A stretch of DNA of 16,345 nt from the NCBI GenBank assembly GCA_030620575.1, contig JAUXEL010000017.1:1-16345 (forward strand), in the 5' to 3' direction. Shown here in pieces: positions 13,380-16,345 of this stretch. Position 1 is the first letter of the stretch; each line of letters starts with the position of its first letter. Source of the stretch: Fidelibacterota bacterium (GTDB lineage Bacteria; Fidelibacterota; Fidelibacteria; Fidelibacterales; Fidelibacteraceae). Both the position numbers and the translations under genes were made by a program. The notes under the pieces are model-generated. The model did no database searches. It was not told where the DNA came from and was given only the letters and a program-made list of their open reading frames with translations.

Positions 13380-15254
13380 ATGAATGATCAATCCAAAAAA
13401 AATATTCTGGTAAACATAGAATCGCCCGCAGATATAAAGCATCTGAGTATGCCGGAACTATCCCAGCTCGCTGACGAATTGCGTACATATATTATCAATA
13501 TTGTATCAGAAACCGGCGGTCATTTAGCGCCCTCGCTGGGAACAGTTGAACTTACTATTGCATTATTGTATGTTTTCGATCTCCCGAATGATAAAATTGT
13601 ATGGGATGTTGGTCACCAGGCCTATCCTTTTAAGGTCCTGACGGGACGACGGGAAGCGTTAAAAACAATTCGCCAGTATGGCGGTATCAGCGGTTTCCCG
13701 AAACGCAGTGAGAGCAAATACGATATAGTGGGAGTCGGGCACGCATCAACATCTATTTCATCTGCTCTCGGTGTTTCTGTAGCAGAATCTTTACTGAATT
13801 ACCATAACCATATTATTGCGGTTATCGGTGATGGCGCGTTAACCGGCGGATTGGCCTGGGAAGGCATGAATAATGTCGGCATTCTGAAAAAACAATTACT
13901 GGTTATTTTAAACGATAATGAAATGTCCATTTCTAAAAATGTCGGCAGTATTCCGACTTATCTTAACCGAATTGTTACGACACCTTTTTATAATAAGATA
14001 AAGGATGATCTTTGGGGGTTAACCCAAAATCGAAAGATCCTACGTTCTATATTGCGAACTTCTAAAGAAATGCTTAAAACAATGTTATCCCGGAATGTGA
14101 TGTTTGATGAACTGGGTTTGCGGTATATCGGTCCGGTTGACGGTCATAATATTCCGAGCCTTGTCTATGGTCTAAAACGAATTAAAAAATTGAATCAACC
14201 GATTCTTTTGCATGTTTTGACCAAAAAAGGGAAAGGACTTAAGGCTGCGGAAGATAATCCGACAGAATATCATGGAATTAAAGGAAACGGCGCTGCAAAA
14301 CATATTTCGGACGCTGCTATTTCCTATACCAATGTATTTGGTAAAAGTATCATTGAATTAGCTCAAAAACATGATGATATTGTTGTCATTACGGCAGCCA
14401 TGACAGACGGAACGGGATTAAAGGAATATGCAAAAGCATATCCAAACCGCTTTTTTGATGTTGGCATTGCTGAAGCGCATGCAGTTACATTTGCATCCGG
14501 CTTAGCTATTGGCGGACTACGGCCGGTCGTAGCTATCTATTCCAGTTTCATGCAACGGGCTATCGATAGTGTTATTCATGATGTGACCTTGCAGAAATTG
14601 CCGGTCATTTTTTGTCTGGACCGTGCCGGACTTGTTGGAGAAGACGGCGCAACCCATCATGGAGTATTTGATCTTGCATTTTTAAGCATGTTGCCGAATA
14701 CCATTGTATGCGCACCCAAGGACGGAGATGAGCTTCGTAATTTGATGCATTTTGCCTATACCGTTAAAGATCAGGCAATATTTATCCGTTACCCCCGTGC
14801 CAATACTAAGCATTTTGATATATCAAAACCTATTCAGCTCCCGGTGATCGGGTCTTGGGAAATAGTACAAAAAGGAAAAGATATTGCCTTTCTTGCCCTT
14901 GGTTCGATGGTTGAACACGCCGAATCGGTATGTCAGATACTGAAAGAAAAGGGTATCTCCTCTACTTTAGTAAATGCGCGCTTTCTCAAGCCCTATGACA
15001 AGGCCATGCTGGATACGCTTGCACAGGATCATGATATTTTGATCACACTTGAGGAATCCTCTCCCCGTGGCGGATTGCGCGATACGGTTCTGGGGCATTT
15101 TCAAAATAGCATACAATCCCCTACTGTACGTTCCTTCTCACTCCCTGATGCTTTTGTCACCCATGGTAAACGGGATGAATTAATAAAAGATATTCATTTG
15201 ACGGTTGATGAGATTGTTGAAGAAATTTTGAATATTGTAAGCCAAAGTATGTGA
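13380..15254 (+). CDS. dxs: 1-Deoxy-D-xylulose-5-phosphate synthase
   Basis: Dxs condenses pyruvate and glyceraldehyde 3-phosphate using thiamine diphosphate, the first step of the MEP isoprenoid pathway and a source for thiamine and pyridoxal. It has 624 residues, normal for the family. Motifs include GGHLAPSLGTVELT (46-59), WDVGHQAYP (75-83), VGHASTS (119-125), the TPP site GDGALTGGLAWEGMN (150-164) with NDN at 178-180, the family GPVDGHN (251-257), and DVGIAEAHAV (360-369) carrying the catalytic Glu 365 (the family usually has AEQHAV). ATHHGVFD (424-431) follows in the pyrimidine domain. The ATG at 13380 has no visible Shine-Dalgarno sequence. A TGA lies in frame at 13344 and the next Met (13449) is also unsupported, so the first ATG is preferred. 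No clear terminator follows. Confidence 0.96.
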   Translation: MNDQSKKNILVNIESPADIKHLSMPELSQLADELRTYIINIVSETGGHLAPSLGTVELTIALLYVFDLPNDKIVWDVGHQAYPFKVLTGRREALKTIRQYGGISGFPKRSESKYDIVGVGHASTSISSALGVSVAESLLNYHNHIIAVIGDGALTGGLAWEGMNNVGILKKQLLVILNDNEMSISKNVGSIPTYLNRIVTTPFYNKIKDDLWGLTQNRKILRSILRTSKEMLKTMLSRNVMFDELGLRYIGPVDGHNIPSLVYGLKRIKKLNQPILLHVLTKKGKGLKAAEDNPTEYHGIKGNGAAKHISDAAISYTNVFGKSIIELAQKHDDIVVITAAMTDGTGLKEYAKAYPNRFFDVGIAEAHAVTFASGLAIGGLRPVVAIYSSFMQRAIDSVIHDVTLQKLPVIFCLDRAGLVGEDGATHHGVFDLAFLSMLPNTIVCAPKDGDELRNLMHFAYTVKDQAIFIRYPRANTKHFDISKPIQLPVIGSWEIVQKGKDIAFLALGSMVEHAESVCQILKEKGISSTLVNARFLKPYDKAMLDTLAQDHDILITLEESSPRGGLRDTVLGHFQNSIQSPTVRSFSLPDAFVTHGKRDELIKDIHLTVDEIVEEILNIVSQSM

Positions 15255-15365
15255 TGGCTGGTACAATTTAATTTATACAATACAAAGACGTTGCAAATTA
15301 CTGATATTTTTATCAAATTAAGAACGGTTATTATAGCTCGTATTAATAATAAATAGAGCAAGGAT

Positions 15366-15434
15366 ATGAATACTAAAGAATCGACTTGGATTTCTTATAT
15401 AATAAACTTTTTACAGGAAGAATATTTAAATTGA
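15366..15434 (+). CDS. Possible 22-codon leader peptide before the methyltransferase
   Basis: An ATG at 15366, preceded by AGCAAGGAT, opens a frame of 22 codons ending in TGA at 15432-15434. The stop overlaps the methyltransferase TTG start by two bases (TTGA at 15431-15434), an arrangement typical of translational coupling. The peptide begins MNTKESTWISY and is not recognised. It may be a genuine leader, a remnant of a larger gene, or chance. The 111 bases before it (15255-15365) show no gene and no convincing dxs terminator. Confidence 0.35.
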   Translation: MNTKESTWISYIINFLQEEYLN

Positions 15435-16345
15435 GAACAACGCATAAAATAATTAATGGTGACAGCCGACAAATGAATATTGTACCTGACGAATCTATTC
15501 ATTTGGTGGTAACATCTCCACCATATTGGCAACTAAAAGACTACGGAACTAAAAATCAAATTGGCTATAATGACAGTTATGAAGATTACATTAATAACTT
15601 AAATCTTGTATGGAAAGAAAGTTACAGAGTTCTTAATAATGGATGTCGTTTGTGTGTTAATATTGGAGACCAATTTGCAAGAGCAGTTTATTATGGTAGA
15701 TATAAAGTTATTCCAATACGAACAGAAATAATAAAATTTTGTGAAGCAATCGGATTTGATTATATGGGAGCAATCATTTGGCAGAAAAAAACCACATCAA
15801 ATACTACTGGTGGAGCTTCACTAATGGGTAGTTATCCTACGCCAAGAAATGGAATTTTATCAATTGACTATGAATTTATTCTATTATTCAAAAAACTTGG
15901 AACATCAATTAAACCAAATAGAGACTTAAAAGAACAGTCAAAAATGACAAAAGAAGAATGGAAAACATATTTTGACGGTCATTGGAATTTTGGTGGTGCA
16001 AAACAAGATGGACACATCGCAATGTTTCCAGAAGAATTGCCAAAAAGATTGATAAAAATGTTTTCATTTGTTGGGGATACAGTGCTTGATCCATTTCTTG
16101 GTAGTGGAACAACTTCACTTGCAGCGAAAAAATTAAATAGAAACTCTATTGGCTATGAAATGAACTCTGACTTTATACCTTATATTGAAAGAAAATTAGG
16201 AATAAATCAAGGTGATATTTTTAATTCTAATTATAGTTTTATAAAACAAGAAAAAATAAATGTTAATTTTAAGAATGAAATAGAAAAACTGCCATATATT
16301 TTTAAAGATTTTCATCACTTTGATAAAAAAACAGACCCTAAAAAA
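15431..16345 (+). CDS. Site-specific DNA methyltransferase, N4-cytosine/N6-adenine type (3' end beyond window)
   Basis: This enzyme transfers a methyl group from S-adenosylmethionine to an exocyclic base amine. The frame is open for 305 codons to the window end. The catalytic motif TSPPYW (28-33) comes before the AdoMet motif DPFLGSGTT (220-228), the beta-class order. SPPY rather than DPPY favours cytosine-N4, but adenine is not excluded. The middle region (about 120-195) probably recognises DNA. The likely start is TTG at 15431 with AGGAAG (15415-15420) ten bases upstream, because conserved sequence begins at once and no nearby ATG is in frame. Of 12 arginines nine use AGA, whereas dxs uses mostly CGN, and the DNA is visibly AT-rich. 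This suggests horizontal transfer. A partner restriction enzyme could lie beyond the window. Confidence 0.9.
   Translation, partial: MRTTHKIINGDSRQMNIVPDESIHLVVTSPPYWQLKDYGTKNQIGYNDSYEDYINNLNLVWKESYRVLNNGCRLCVNIGDQFARAVYYGRYKVIPIRTEIIKFCEAIGFDYMGAIIWQKKTTSNTTGGASLMGSYPTPRNGILSIDYEFILLFKKLGTSIKPNRDLKEQSKMTKEEWKTYFDGHWNFGGAKQDGHIAMFPEELPKRLIKMFSFVGDTVLDPFLGSGTTSLAAKKLNRNSIGYEMNSDFIPYIERKLGINQGDIFNSNYSFIKQEKINVNFKNEIEKLPYIFKDFHHFDKKTDPKK

Noticed and set aside
15909..16118. Minus-strand open frame of 69 codons
   Set aside because: It is antisense to the methyltransferase gene, which has clear catalytic and AdoMet motifs across the same bases.

Overview
The window looks like part of the chromosome of an anaerobic, fermentative bacterium of low to moderate G+C content. 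The evidence is a [FeFe]-hydrogenase of the NADH-linked HydABC/HndACD type, a glutamate dehydrogenase with features of the Clostridium symbiosum enzyme, the MEP isoprenoid enzyme Dxs, PlsX and separate SecD and SecF proteins. I cannot fix the phylum from sequence alone. An FCB-group candidate phylum such as Cloacimonadota is a guess from the gene set and the repeat-laden intergenic spaces. No rRNA, tRNA, CRISPR array or insertion sequence was recognised.

Layout. On the minus strand, 1-1582 holds two tandem gdhA genes; the second is cut by the window start. plsX follows at 1973-3016. A 626-base divergent gap packed with short tandem repeats, a G-quadruplex-capable run and palindromes separates plsX from a plus-strand block. 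That block is secD-secF (3643-6444), a hairpin with an embedded promoter-like site, then a zinc/manganese-type ABC transporter pair overlapping a glycerate 2-kinase gene (6545-9347). A second repeat-bearing gap ends in a strong bidirectional terminator (9672-9700). The minus-strand hydrogenase operon (hydC-hydB-hydA, 13191 down to 9719) converges on that terminator. dxs (13380-15254) diverges from it across an AT-rich control region with a long dyad. From about 15366 base and codon use changes, and a DNA methyltransferase gene begins and runs off the window end.

How the genes may work together. The core energy theme is NADH handling. Glutamate oxidation by GDH can yield NADH (or NADPH), and the three-subunit hydrogenase can dispose of NADH electrons as H2. 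The HydB subunit is a short form with only the FMN/NADH module and one [4Fe-4S] site. This suggests simple NADH-dependent H2 metabolism rather than classical ferredoxin/NADH bifurcation, though that is an inference. The rest is housekeeping: phospholipid synthesis, protein export, metal uptake, glycerate phosphorylation and isoprenoid synthesis.

Most worth a second look: the mosaic gdhA duplication, the Ser in the hydrogenase L1 motif, the short HydB, the repeat-rich divergent gap, the dyads at 1806-1976 and 13310-13358, and the methyltransferase with a TTG start overlapping a 22-codon leader frame.
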